NCBI GenBank assembly: GCA_900316795.1
Contig: ONEF01000019.1
Coordinates: 1 to 33,785 of the forward strand
Length of the DNA stretch: 33,785 nucleotides
Source of the DNA: an uncultured Bacteroidales bacterium
Lineage (GTDB): Bacteria > Bacteroidota > Bacteroidia > Bacteroidales > UBA932
Reading direction: 5' to 3'
The notes below the pieces were generated by a model. The model was not told the origin of the DNA. It saw only the letters and a program-made list of their open reading frames with translations, and did no database searches. How positions within the stretch are numbered: position 1 is the stretch's first letter; each line of letters opens with the position of its first letter. The translations under genes were made by a program, and so were the position numbers. This document shows, in pieces, positions 16,932 through 25,005 of this stretch.

Positions 16932-17099
16932 ATGGCAAAGAAAGCGGTTGCAACGTTCGCTGGTGACAAGTCACAGAACAAGAATGTTGTTAAATGTATC
17001 CGCATGGTCAGAAGCAAGAAGACCGGTTCTTACTACTTTGAAGAGGCCGTTGTTCCTGTAGGACAGGAGAAGGAGTTTCTTGCTGGCAAGAAGAACTAA
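16932..17099 (+). CDS. DUF4295 small basic protein, probably ribosome-associated
   Basis: 55 residues starting MAKKAVATFAGDKSQNKNVV and ending FLAGKKN. It is Lys-rich, with a KTGSYYFEEAVV core. It matches DUF4295, a Bacteroidota family encoded directly after rpmB and rpmG. The consistent neighbourhood and basic character suggest a ribosomal component; I recall a proposal that it is a phylum-specific large-subunit protein but cannot verify that here. It starts 17 bases after the rpmG stop codon and is followed by a terminator. Confidence 0.85.
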   Translation: MAKKAVATFAGDKSQNKNVVKCIRMVRSKKTGSYYFEEAVVPVGQEKEFLAGKKN

Positions 17100-17118
17100 T
17101 CAAGACCATGTCACGAGT

Positions 17119-17152
17119 GAGGCTTCCGGATTGTTCCGGAAGTCTTTTTTTT
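17119..17152 (+). terminator. Intrinsic terminator of the rpmB-rpmG-DUF4295 operon
   Basis: CTTCCGGA (17123-17130) pairs with TCCGGAAG (17135-17142) across a TTGT loop, with further G-T, G-C and A-T pairs extending the stem, followed by a run of eight T (17145-17152). It separates the ribosomal protein genes from ftsY. Confidence 0.85.
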
Positions 17153-17155
17153 GTG

Positions 17156-17163
17156 TATATTTG
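17156..17163 (+). promoter_or_regulatory. Candidate -7 box (TATATTTG) for ftsY
   Basis: An exact TAnnTTTG match immediately after the terminator T-run and 43 bases before the ftsY ATG. The -33 region falls inside the terminator stem (ATTG at 17130-17133), so it is not well conserved. Confidence 0.4.
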
Positions 17164-17206
17164 TTGTTTGTTAACCAGATTCTGTCAGATTTTAATCGCG
17201 ATAATT

Positions 17207-18202
17207 ATGGGACTTTTCTCAAGAAAGAAAAAAACAGATTCGTCTTTGGACCTGGGGCTTCACAAGACAAGAAGGGGATTCTTTTCCAGGATAGCTGATG
17301 CTATCATGGGCAAGAGCGTTGTTGATGACCAGGTGCTGGAGAGCATAGAAGAGGCTCTGATCGGGTCTGACGTCGGAATAGATACCACTTCCCAGATAAT
17401 GGACAGGCTGCAGGAGAGAGTCCGCAAGGAAAAAGGAGTTTCTACCGACAGGGTTATGGATATTCTCAAGGAAGAGATTTCAGATATGCTGACCTGTTCC
17501 TCAACCAACGGGGTTCCGGATGATGAATATGTGGACACCGCATTCAAGGACAGCAGCAAGGTCTTCGACTTTTCCAAGAAACCTTATGTGATAATGGTTG
17601 TAGGAGTGAACGGAGTAGGGAAAACCACAACTATCGGAAAGATAGCTTCTCAGTTGAAAGCTTCCGGAAAGAAGGTGATGATCGGAGCGGCGGACACTTT
17701 CAGGGCCGCGGCAGTGGAACAGTTGGACATCTGGGCGCAGAGAGCTGGAGTTGAGATAGTAAAGCAGAAGATGGGGGCGGATCCGGCTTCTGTGGCTTAT
17801 GATACATTGAATTCAGCTGTGGCTAAAGGAATGGATGTGGTAATCATCGACACGGCCGGAAGACTCCACAACAAGATCGGGCTCATGAACGAGCTTACCA
17901 AGATCAAGAACGTGATGAAGAAGGTTGTCAGCGATGCTCCTCACGATGTCATGCTGGTTCTGGATGGTTCCACAGGCCAGAACGCCCTTTTGCAGGCCAA
18001 GGAATTCTCCAAGGCTACCCAGATCAGCTCACTGACCGTCACCAAACTGGACGGCAGCGCCAAAGGGGGCGTGGTCATAGGCATCGCTGAGCAATTCAAG
18101 GTTCCTGTAAAATTCATAGGAGTTGGTGAACAGGTTGGAGACCTGAAAGTTTTCAGCAGGGAGGATTTTGTGGAATCGCTGTTTACCAAATCAAATGACT
18201 GA
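17207..18202 (+). CDS. ftsY: Signal recognition particle receptor FtsY
   Basis: 331 residues from ATG 17207 (MGLFSRKKKTDSS). A start at 17108 is rejected because it would translate the terminator hairpin. An N domain of four helices is followed by the SRP GTPase: P-loop GVNGVGKT (133-140), DTFRAAAVEQL, DTAGR, TKLDGSAKGG and GVGEQVGDL. FtsY receives SRP-ribosome complexes at the membrane. The acidic A domain of the E. coli protein is lacking, leaving only a short basic N-terminal region, as in many non-enterobacterial FtsY proteins. Confidence 0.97.
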   Translation: MGLFSRKKKTDSSLDLGLHKTRRGFFSRIADAIMGKSVVDDQVLESIEEALIGSDVGIDTTSQIMDRLQERVRKEKGVSTDRVMDILKEEISDMLTCSSTNGVPDDEYVDTAFKDSSKVFDFSKKPYVIMVVGVNGVGKTTTIGKIASQLKASGKKVMIGAADTFRAAAVEQLDIWAQRAGVEIVKQKMGADPASVAYDTLNSAVAKGMDVVIIDTAGRLHNKIGLMNELTKIKNVMKKVVSDAPHDVMLVLDGSTGQNALLQAKEFSKATQISSLTVTKLDGSAKGGVVIGIAEQFKVPVKFIGVGEQVGDLKVFSREDFVESLFTKSND

Positions 18203-18260
18203 TATTTGTCAGAGACTGGCAGATAATTAACAGAGGTAATTAAAATATTAACATATAAAT

Positions 18261-18283
18261 CCGCGTAGGCGGGCAAGTTTTTT
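18261..18283 (+). terminator. Weak hairpin plus T-run between ftsY and pheT
   Basis: CCGC (18261-18264) and GCGG (18269-18272) form a 4-bp hairpin with a GTAG loop; a run of six T follows at 18278-18283, five bases before the pheT ATG. It could be a weak terminator or attenuator, but the stem is short. Confidence 0.25.
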
Positions 18284-18287
18284 AAGT

Positions 18288-20777
18288 ATGGATATTTCTT
18301 ATAACTGGCTGAAAGAGTACGTGAAGTTTGACCTCAACCCTGATCAGGTTGCTGAGGCTTTGACCAATATTGGTCTGGAAGTTGAACATCAGGATATTGT
18401 AGAAGAGATTCCGGGCGGACTGGAAGGTGTTGTTACCGCTCATGTTGTTGAGTGTGTGCCTCATCCGAATTCCGACCATCTTCACGTGACAAAAGTAGAT
18501 TGCGGAACAGGTGAACTTCTGCAGGTTGTCTGCGGAGCGCCAAACGTGGCTGCCGGCCAGAAGGTTTTGCTTGCCACGCTGAACACAAAGCTGGTTCTCG
18601 GCGGAGAAGAAATCAAGATCAAGAAGTCCAAGATCAGGGGCATTGAGTCTTGCGGCATGATCTGCGCTGAAGATGAACTCGGTATAGGTTCTGACCACGC
18701 TGGAATAATGGTTCTTCCGGCAGACACTCCAGTAGGTGTCAAGGCCAAAGACTACCTGAATCTCAAGTCCGATACTGTTTATACCATCGGTCTCACCCCG
18801 AACAGGATAGACGCCGCTTCTTTCATAGGAGTAGCAAGGGATCTGAGCGCTTGGCTCAGGCTCAACAACTTGGGAGGTGAACTCACCCTTCCTTCTGTTG
18901 ATGGCTTCAAGGCTCCTCAAACCGACAACGGATCTGTGGATATCGTGGTAAACCAGCCGGAAGGGGCTCCTCGCTACAGCGGCCTTACAATCAGGGGTAT
19001 AACAGTGAAGGAGTCTCCAGACTGGATGAAGAAGAAGCTTCTCAGCGTAGGTTTCCGTCCTATCAACAACATCGTTGACATTACAAATTACATTCTCATA
19101 GAGACCGGCAACCCGATGCATGCCTTTGACGTGGACAAGATCAAAGGAGGCAAAATAGTGGTTGACTTCTGCCCTGAAGGCACTCCTTTCACAACTCTTG
19201 ACGGTGTTGAAAGAAAACTCAGCGGCCAGGACCTGATGATTTGCAATGCGGAATCTCCTATGTGCATAGCAGGAGTATTCGGCGGGCTTGACAGCGGAGT
19301 GAAGATGGCTGACGGAGAAAAGCCTGGAACAACATCAGTTTTCCTTGAGAGCGCGTACTTCAACCCGGTTCTGATAAGAAAGACCTCAAAGCGCCATACG
19401 CTTAAGACAGAAGCAAGTTTCCGCTATGAAAGGGGATGCGACCCGAATATGGTTCCTTATGCTCTCAAAAGAGCTGCAATGCTGGTTCTGGAACTTGCCG
19501 GAGGTGAAATCGTCGGGCCGGTCAAGGATGTGGTTTCCAAGCCAATCGAGAAGAAAGTCGTAGAACTGGACTATGCCCGCATGGAGTCTTTGATGGGGTG
19601 CAAGATAGGCAATGAGAAGATTCACCAGATACTTGAATATCTGGAGATGGAATTTGTGTCGGAATCTGAAACAGGATGCGTTGTGAAGGTTCCTACCTAC
19701 AGGGTGGATGTTTACAGAGAGTGTGATGTGGTGGAAGATGTTCTCCGCATCTACGGTTACAACAACGTACCGCTTCCAGGCAGCATGAAGTGCTCCGTGA
19801 ACATTGCCCCTCATCCGGATCCGGAGAAGATCCGCAAGACTGCCTGCGAAACCCTGACAGCCAACGGCTTCATGGAAATGATGAACAACTCCCTGACCAA
19901 GAGTGCATACTATGAGGACCTCAAGACATATCCTCAGGACAAGCTCGTGATGATATGCAATCCTCTGTCTTCAGACCTGAACTGCATGCGCCAGACACTG
20001 ATTCTCAACGGCCTTGAGGTTGTGGCCTACAACATCAACCGTCAGGAGACCCAGCTCAAGCTCTACGAGTTCGGGAATGTTTACAGCTTCAACAAAGACT
20101 ATGTGAAACCGGAGGAAGAAAGAAGCACCCTGAAGGCCTATACCGAGCGTCCAAAACTCTCCCTCTTTGTGACCGGAGAAGGACTTAAGAGCTGGAGAAG
20201 CCAGACCGTTAGCGGAGACTATTTCTCCTTGAAAGGCTATGTGGAACTCCTTCTTAAGAAGTTTGCCATTGAACTCAAAGACCTTGATTATGAGGGAGCC
20301 GCTCCGGACATCTTCTCCGAGGGCCTGACCTACAAGCTAAAGGCCAGCGGCAAGGAGATAGTTACAATGGGAGCCATTAAGGACAAGCTTGCCAAGAAGT
20401 TCGGCATCAAACAGAAGGTTTATGCTGCCGAGTTCAGCTGGGATGTCCTGCTTAACAAGATCAAGAAGAACACCGTCAAGTTCACCGAGCTTCCAAGATT
20501 CCCTGAAGTTAAGCGTGACCTGGCCCTGTTGCTGGATTACCAGGTATCCTTCGCAGACCTCAGAAATGCCGCTTACCAGGCTGAGAAGAAGCTGCTTAAG
20601 AATATAGTCCTCTTCGATGTATATACCGGTGACAAGATTCCTGAGGGTAAGAAACAGTATGCCATCAGCTTCTATCTCCAGGATCCGGACAAGACCTTGA
20701 CAGACAAGGCCGTGGATGCCATTATGGAGAAGCTCCTGCGAGTTTTCAAGGAGAAGTTCGGAGCTGAATTGCGATAG
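18288..20777 (+). CDS. pheT: Phenylalanyl-tRNA synthetase beta subunit
   Basis: 829 residues, starting MDISYNWLKEYVKFDLNPDQ. An N-terminal domain is followed by the EMAP/tRNA-binding domain (about 40-150, with VVCGAPNVAAGQ), the B3/B4 editing domain (GLTIRGITVKESPDWM and RPINNIVDITNYI), the B5 domain, the inactive class II-like core, and the C-terminal FDX-ACB anticodon-binding domain (FTELPRFPEVKRDLALLL). It forms an alpha2-beta2 enzyme with PheS, which is not adjacent. It is last in the plus-strand block and is followed about 100 bp later by a strong terminator. Confidence 0.97.
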   Translation: MDISYNWLKEYVKFDLNPDQVAEALTNIGLEVEHQDIVEEIPGGLEGVVTAHVVECVPHPNSDHLHVTKVDCGTGELLQVVCGAPNVAAGQKVLLATLNTKLVLGGEEIKIKKSKIRGIESCGMICAEDELGIGSDHAGIMVLPADTPVGVKAKDYLNLKSDTVYTIGLTPNRIDAASFIGVARDLSAWLRLNNLGGELTLPSVDGFKAPQTDNGSVDIVVNQPEGAPRYSGLTIRGITVKESPDWMKKKLLSVGFRPINNIVDITNYILIETGNPMHAFDVDKIKGGKIVVDFCPEGTPFTTLDGVERKLSGQDLMICNAESPMCIAGVFGGLDSGVKMADGEKPGTTSVFLESAYFNPVLIRKTSKRHTLKTEASFRYERGCDPNMVPYALKRAAMLVLELAGGEIVGPVKDVVSKPIEKKVVELDYARMESLMGCKIGNEKIHQILEYLEMEFVSESETGCVVKVPTYRVDVYRECDVVEDVLRIYGYNNVPLPGSMKCSVNIAPHPDPEKIRKTACETLTANGFMEMMNNSLTKSAYYEDLKTYPQDKLVMICNPLSSDLNCMRQTLILNGLEVVAYNINRQETQLKLYEFGNVYSFNKDYVKPEEERSTLKAYTERPKLSLFVTGEGLKSWRSQTVSGDYFSLKGYVELLLKKFAIELKDLDYEGAAPDIFSEGLTYKLKASGKEIVTMGAIKDKLAKKFGIKQKVYAAEFSWDVLLNKIKKNTVKFTELPRFPEVKRDLALLLDYQVSFADLRNAAYQAEKKLLKNIVLFDVYTGDKIPEGKKQYAISFYLQDPDKTLTDKAVDAIMEKLLRVFKEKFGAELR

Positions 20778-20879
20778 CATCCTCAATTTATTTGCTTCCA
20801 GCCGCAGCTAATAGATTTAAACGAAAGAGCCGATAGTGCCCGTTTCTTACAAATAGCATATAATCAATAACTTACATAC

Positions 20880-20918
20880 TTGAGGGGTGGCTAAAGTTGC
20901 TACCCCTCAATGTTTTAT
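20880..20918 (+). terminator. Intrinsic terminator downstream of pheT
   Basis: A 12-bp stem TTGAGGGGTGGC (20880-20891) with GCTACCCCTCAA (20899-20910), loop TAAAGTT, then TGTTTTAT. A T-run is present only on the plus strand, so it terminates transcription from pheT. Confidence 0.8.
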
Positions 20919-20934
20919 ACTGCTCATTATCAGC

Positions 20935-21190
20935 TGTTTGTCGAAAACGCCCTCCCTCACACACTACGCTACACCCACTTTCAACATTGCAACGACATAC
21001 ATTAAACGCCGGAAACACTCCACCACACCTCGTAACAACATGCCGCAACATGCCGCAACACCACGCAACGCCACTTAGCAACCGCCACAACACTGAGCCG
21101 AAAATAGCCAACAACACACCTCGTTACAACAGGCCGCAACGCACCAAGTAGCAACCGTCTGCATTATCACGCGACAACTGCCCCTGTGTT
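20935..21190. other. Gene-free stretch, A/C-rich on the plus strand, with imperfect repeats
   Basis: This stretch is dominated by A and C on the plus strand (G/T on the minus). It contains a tandem 10-mer TGCCGCAACA at 21041-21060 and a degenerate direct repeat beginning CACACCTCGT at 21024 and again at 21115, both continuing ACAACA-GCCGCAAC and ending with an AGTAGCAACC-like string. Open frames on both strands (for example 20897-21151 plus, 20872-21117 minus) have compositions explained by the skew and no recognisable domain, so I call no gene. Confidence 0.55.
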
Positions 21191-21214
21191 TGATTTTATG
21201 TACTAGAAAAGTTA

Positions 21215-21306
21215 TATCTTGCTAATTTTCAATCACCTATCTTGCAATGGCTTATTCTCTATTTTCCGTTACTTATCTTGCAGGGCTTATTCTCGATTTT
21301 CAATTC
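21215..21306 (+). repeat. Three spaced copies of TATCTTGC...ATTTTC upstream of the HD-gene promoter
   Basis: TATCTTGC occurs at 21215, 21238 and 21274, each followed by ATTTTC at 21225, 21261 and 21296. The second and third copies are near-identical over about 33 bases, sharing GGCTTATTCTC; the first lacks that middle part. The third copy ends directly at the -33 box of the promoter at 21307. They may be protein-binding sites or a small local duplication. Confidence 0.55.
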
Positions 21307-21337
21307 TTTGTCATCAGGCCGATTGTCTGTATATTTA
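21307..21337 (+). promoter_or_regulatory. Promoter of the HD-hydrolase gene (TTTG-N19-TATATTTA)
   Basis: TTTG at 21307-21310 and TATATTTA at 21330-21337 are 19 bp apart, the expected Bacteroidota spacing, with 7 of 8 bases matching TAnnTTTG. The predicted start near 21343 gives a leader of about 23 bases before the ATG at 21366. Confidence 0.6.
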
Positions 21338-21365
21338 TGCCGCATAACAGAATTAATCAACGATT

Positions 21366-21950
21366 ATGGAGAAGCACATCTCAAGGGAAGCGGCCGTCGT
21401 GCTGCTCAAGAATTACAACAAGGATCCGTTTCACCTTCGTCATGCTTTGACGGTGGAGGCTGTGATGCGTTGGTACGCCAGGGAGCTGGGCTTTGCCGAC
21501 GAGGAAGATTTCTGGGGACTCGTAGGACTTCTGCATGACATCGACTTTGAAATGTATCCCGATGCGCATTGCATCAAGGCTCCCGAGCTGCTGCGTGAAG
21601 CTGGTATCGGCGAAGATATGATACACGCCATCTGCAGCCATGCTTACGGTATGCATGTGGATGTGAAGCCTGAGCACACGATGGAGAAAGTACTTTTCGC
21701 CACCGATGAGCTCACGGGACTGATCGGGGCGGCCGCACTGATGCGCCCGTCGAAGAGTGTCCAGGATATGGAACTGAAATCGCTGAAGAAAAAGTATAAG
21801 GTAAAGACCTTTGCCGCCGGTTGCTCGCGCGAGGTGATTGAGAAGGGTGCTGATATGCTTGGCTGGCCCTTGGACGAAGTGCTGCAGAAGACCCTCGACG
21901 CCATGAAGTCCAGCGAAGCGGCAATTGCAGAGGCTTTTACATCATTGTAA
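21366..21950 (+). CDS. HD-domain hydrolase
   Basis: 194 residues. HD-superfamily metal ligands are visible: His26 in FHLRHALTVEAVM, the HD pair in GLLHDIDFEMYPD (His57, Asp58), and a downstream histidine in AICSHAYGMH. The C-terminal part is helical. This single-domain form resembles a widespread group of predicted HD phosphohydrolases of unknown substrate. It has its own promoter. A 66-residue membrane protein follows 21 bp downstream, so the two are probably cotranscribed. Confidence 0.85.
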   Translation: MEKHISREAAVVLLKNYNKDPFHLRHALTVEAVMRWYARELGFADEEDFWGLVGLLHDIDFEMYPDAHCIKAPELLREAGIGEDMIHAICSHAYGMHVDVKPEHTMEKVLFATDELTGLIGAAALMRPSKSVQDMELKSLKKKYKVKTFAAGCSREVIEKGADMLGWPLDEVLQKTLDAMKSSEAAIAEAFTSL

Positions 21951-21971
21951 GTGTTATCCCCTTTCTTTAAG

Positions 21972-22172
21972 ATGAAACTGAAGAAAAGAAAGCTCAAGTT
22001 CGCAGCGATATTCGGTGTATGCTGGTTCGCGCTCTTGGTCCTGCTGGTTGACGGAATTCTGAAATTCCAGACACTGGTGGACCTTTTCGGGTCATACGCA
22101 TTGGTAGAGATAGCGCTGCTGTTATTGGTTATTCTACCTACAGTTGCAGTGTACATCTTTACAAAAGAATGA
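21972..22172 (+). CDS. Small membrane protein with two hydrophobic segments
   Basis: 66 residues from ATG 21972; the frame opens at a GTG at 21951. A very basic N-terminus (MKLKKRKLKF) is followed by a first hydrophobic segment (AAIFGVCWFALLVLLVDGI), a short loop, and a second one (ALVEIALLLLVILPTVAVYI). The positive-inside rule puts the N-terminus in the cytoplasm. I do not recognise the family. Its distance from the HD gene suggests one transcript. Either a real small protein or a chance open frame is possible, but the basic lead and two clean segments favour real. Confidence 0.6.
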   Translation: MKLKKRKLKFAAIFGVCWFALLVLLVDGILKFQTLVDLFGSYALVEIALLLLVILPTVAVYIFTKE

Positions 22173-22185
22173 AAAATTGATAAAT

Positions 22186-22208
22186 CGGAATTTGACAAAT
22201 CGATTCCG
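22186..22208. promoter_or_regulatory. Inverted repeat upstream of the GH18 gene
   Basis: CGGAAT (22186-22191) and ATTCCG (22203-22208) form a 6-bp inverted repeat with an 11-base spacer. It ends 20 bp before the -7 box at 22229, so it overlaps where a -33 element would lie. It is a possible operator; the short arms keep confidence low. Confidence 0.3.
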
Positions 22209-22228
22209 GGAGAAAGAGTAATTCCTTT

Positions 22229-22236
22229 TAACTTTG
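22229..22236 (+). promoter_or_regulatory. -7 box (TAACTTTG) for the GH18 gene
   Basis: An exact TAnnTTTG match ending 8 bases before the ATG at 22245. Transcription from it would begin within a few bases of the start codon. No TTTG lies at the expected -33 distance. Confidence 0.5.
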
Positions 22237-22244
22237 TTGGCGCT

Positions 22245-23585
22245 ATGTTCAGGATATTTATTGTAGTTGTTCTTTCGGCTGCTTTGTTGATGGGCAGTTG
22301 CAGAGATTCTTCCGTTATTGTTGACAACGGGAAACAAGGTCCGGTGGTAGTGGCGTATGTCAGCGGAGGGCAGGGGAAGCCGCTTCCGGATTTCGGGAAG
22401 GTTACCCACATTGATTATGCCTTCGGCAGGATTGACAGCACATTTTCAGGTTTGAGCATTGAGAACCCACCACGGTTCAAGGAGATCGCCGATCTGAAGA
22501 ACGAGTATAACAAGACTGCACAGAGGAAGGTTTTCATGCAGCTTTCCATCGGAGGATGGGGGAGCGGCCGCTTCAGCGAGATGGTCACCGACACCGCCTA
22601 CAGGCACGCTTTTGTTGCTGCCTGCAAGAAGGTTGTCGTGGATTATGGCATAGACGGCATAGACCTGGACTGGGAATATCCGTCCAGCGGAGTTGCCGGC
22701 ATTTCTTCTGCGCCTACGGACATAGACAATTTCACCCTTCTGGTAAAAGAGCTCAGGAAGGCTCTCGGCGACGGCAGGCTGCTTACTATTGCCACCATTT
22801 CAACTGCCAGATTCATTGATTTCAAGGCCGTTGATCCATATATAGACTTCTACAACATAATGAGTTACGATATGGCTGTGGCTCCGTATCACCATGCTCC
22901 GCTGAAGAGGTTCGAGACAGAGCTTCTCCGAGACAGCCTTATCGGAAACCTAAGGATGGGCTTCGGCTTTACGGGCTATCCGTCTGATTCTACAGTTGCC
23001 CAGCAATACGGGCAGATGTACCAGACTCCGGTGATTCTCAACGCCGATTACTTCAGGCAGTATGCAATTCAACTTCAGGTTAAGGATAAGGGACAGGAGT
23101 TCTCGGTTTCAGATGGAAGCGGTGCTGGCGGCGGTTCCTCTCCGGCGGAGAGCCGCATTGCAGGGCAATGCACTACGGAAGAGGCTGTGATGATGCACAT
23201 TGCGGCAGGACTTGATCCAGCTAAGCTGGTGCTTGGAATGCCGTTCTACGGAAAGAGCGGCGGTGGAGTGGATTATCCGTTCCAGAAGCAATTTGAACAG
23301 ACCGGGCAGCCGGGAGAAGGCTTCTCGGTCGTCTGGGATGAGATTGCACAGGTTCCTTACATCGCTGATGCAGATGGCAATCTGGTATATGGCTTTGAAA
23401 ACGAGCAGTCTATCCGCGCCAAATGCCGCTTTGCAAAAGAGCATCATCTGCTGGGTGCAATGTACTGGGAGTACTGCATAGATGCCGGAAGGCCTGAGCC
23501 AGCTGGCTCAGGTTCGGGAGATTTGCTTACGCGTAACGGTCTGATAAATGCCGTGGCTGATGAAATGCTCAAGGCAGAACAGTAG
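22245..23585 (+). CDS. Glycoside hydrolase family 18 lipoprotein (chitinase or endo-glucosaminidase type)
   Basis: 446 residues. A lipoprotein signal ends LLMGSC (Cys19). The GH18 barrel shows the SxGG motif LSIGGWG (100-106) and the catalytic DGIDLDWEYP (137-146, general acid Glu144), then YDFYNIMSYDM-like FYNIMSYDM and MYWEYCID near the C-terminus. All catalytic residues (D-x-D-x-E) are present, so it should act on GlcNAc-containing glycans such as chitin, peptidoglycan-derived chains or N-glycans; which one cannot be told. A Gly/Ser-rich insertion lies near residues 285-305. No SusC/SusD pair is nearby. It converges on deoC with 24 bp between. Confidence 0.88.
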   Translation: MFRIFIVVVLSAALLMGSCRDSSVIVDNGKQGPVVVAYVSGGQGKPLPDFGKVTHIDYAFGRIDSTFSGLSIENPPRFKEIADLKNEYNKTAQRKVFMQLSIGGWGSGRFSEMVTDTAYRHAFVAACKKVVVDYGIDGIDLDWEYPSSGVAGISSAPTDIDNFTLLVKELRKALGDGRLLTIATISTARFIDFKAVDPYIDFYNIMSYDMAVAPYHHAPLKRFETELLRDSLIGNLRMGFGFTGYPSDSTVAQQYGQMYQTPVILNADYFRQYAIQLQVKDKGQEFSVSDGSGAGGGSSPAESRIAGQCTTEEAVMMHIAAGLDPAKLVLGMPFYGKSGGGVDYPFQKQFEQTGQPGEGFSVVWDEIAQVPYIADADGNLVYGFENEQSIRAKCRFAKEHHLLGAMYWEYCIDAGRPEPAGSGSGDLLTRNGLINAVADEMLKAEQ

Positions 23586-23609
23586 TTCTTGCAGGCTGCT
23601 GTCCGGAAC

Positions 23610-24500
23610 TTAGTAGAACTTAACGGGAGCGCCTTCAAGGGAGGTGAGTACCTTGTTGGCAAGACTGCTGGCTCCAATCCTGAAATACTTTGGAGACAGT
23701 TGTTCTCTTCCCATAGTGTGCTCAACGATAGTCAGATAGCGTATTGCGTCTTCTGAAGATGAGACTCCTCCGGCAGGCTTGAAACCTCTTCTTTCTCCGG
23801 TCTTTTCCATAAACGCTTTCAGGCACTTGCACATTACGAGGGCTGCGATAGGGGTAGCGCTCGGTTCCTGCTTTCCGGTAGAGGTCTTGATGAAGTCCGC
23901 ACCTTCCTCAAGGGCAAGCAAAGATGCTTCTGCAATGGCCTCGACTCCTTCCTGGAGGGTTGGGTAACCTGTCTGGAGTGCTCCGCTTTCCAGAATGACT
24001 TTCAGGGTCTTGCCTTCCGTAACTTTCCTCAGCGATGATATCTCGTTTCTTGTCTGCTCGTAGTTTCCTGCCACAAATGAATTGTGCGGAAGAACGATGT
24101 CTATCTCCGTGGCTCCACCCTCGATAGCGTGTCTTGTTTCCAGTTCCTTGACGTCCAGAAAACTCTGGGATGAAGGGAAGCAGGCGGAAACCGTGGTAAT
24201 GCCGACTCCTTCTTCCTTGAGGTTTTCCTTTACGGTCCTGGCGAAGTTAGGATAGACGCAGATTGATGCAGGAAGCGGATACTGAGGATATTGAGCCTTG
24301 AATTTGTTTACCTTATCTGTGAACTTTGAAATGAATTCAGGAGTGTCAGAAGTGTGGAGGCTTGTCAGGTCTATCGCTCCTAAGGCAATCTTGAGGTTTT
24401 CTGCATTGAAGTTGGCTTTTGCCTTTTCCTTGATTTGGGCAAGTTCCTTCTCGAGTTCTTCAGCGTTTATGGTCAGGCTGTATTTTTCTGTCAGTTTCAT
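23610..24500 (-). CDS. deoC: Deoxyribose-phosphate aldolase
   Basis: 296 residues. It cleaves 2-deoxyribose-5-phosphate into glyceraldehyde-3-phosphate and acetaldehyde in deoxynucleoside catabolism. The Schiff-base lysine is in DFIKTSTGK (Lys205), with the assisting Lys241 in GFKPAGGV and Asp134 in EIDIVLPHN. The start MKLTEKYSLTINAEELEKEL includes an N-terminal helical extension compared with the 259-residue E. coli enzyme. It is last in the minus-strand operon, beginning 12 bases after the dtd stop codon. Confidence 0.96.
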   Translation of the reverse strand: MKLTEKYSLTINAEELEKELAQIKEKAKANFNAENLKIALGAIDLTSLHTSDTPEFISKFTDKVNKFKAQYPQYPLPASICVYPNFARTVKENLKEEGVGITTVSACFPSSQSFLDVKELETRHAIEGGATEIDIVLPHNSFVAGNYEQTRNEISSLRKVTEGKTLKVILESGALQTGYPTLQEGVEAIAEASLLALEEGADFIKTSTGKQEPSATPIAALVMCKCLKAFMEKTGERRGFKPAGGVSSSEDAIRYLTIVEHTMGREQLSPKYFRIGASSLANKVLTSLEGAPVKFY

Positions 24501-24512
24501 ATCTGTATGTTT

Positions 24513-24989
24513 TTAGAAATTCCTTTGTTTGCTGTCCATTATGATTGTAACCGGGCCGTCGTTGAGGAGTTCCACTTTCATGTCAGCTCCAAACTCTCCG
24601 GTTGCAATCTCCTTCTTTGGTTTTGAAGGGTCTGGATTCATCGCGATGCCGATGCGTCTTACAAACTCCTCGTAAAGCGGGACGGAGATTTCCGGTCTGG
24701 CAGCCCTGATGTATGAAGGGCGGTTGCCTTTGTAAGTGGAGGCCATCAGGGTGAACTGGCTCACCACCAGGATGTCTCCGCCGTCGTCCAGGACTGAGAT
24801 ATTCATCACTCCGTTCTCATCGTCGAAGATCCTGAGGTTTGTGATTTTCTTTACCAGATAGTCTATGTCTTCTGTGGTATCTTCTTCTCCGACTCCCAGA
24901 AGCACGAGCATTCCTTTTCCGATGGATGACTTCACTTTGCCGTCTATGGTGACGCTGCAGTGTTTCACTCTCTGTATTACTGCTCTCAT
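24513..24989 (-). CDS. dtd: D-aminoacyl-tRNA deacylase
   Basis: 158 residues from ATG 24989 (MRAVIQRVKHCSVTIDG). The longer frame to 25046 overlaps the upstream gene and is not family-like. The family signature SQFTL (77-81) and the cis-proline motif NDGPVT (143-148, usually NxGPVT) are present. The enzyme removes D-amino acids and glycine from mischarged tRNAs as a homodimer. It lies between the radical SAM gene (16-bp gap) and deoC. Confidence 0.95.
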   Translation of the reverse strand: MRAVIQRVKHCSVTIDGKVKSSIGKGMLVLLGVGEEDTTEDIDYLVKKITNLRIFDDENGVMNISVLDDGGDILVVSQFTLMASTYKGNRPSYIRAARPEISVPLYEEFVRRIGIAMNPDPSKPKKEIATGEFGADMKVELLNDGPVTIIMDSKQRNF

Positions 24990-25005
24990 AACGTGTTGTC
25001 TTTTT

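Noticed and set aside
17108..17206. Extended ftsY start at 17108
   Set aside because: It would translate the intrinsic terminator hairpin and T-run; the FtsY sequence begins at 17207.
20872..21117. Minus-strand open frame of 81 codons, Cys- and Gly-rich
   Set aside because: It includes the pheT terminator stem and the G/T-skewed stretch, which explains its composition; no domain or promoter.
20897..21151. Plus-strand open frame of 84 codons rich in Thr, Asn, Pro and His
   Set aside because: Composition is that of the A/C skew; no family resemblance and no start signal.
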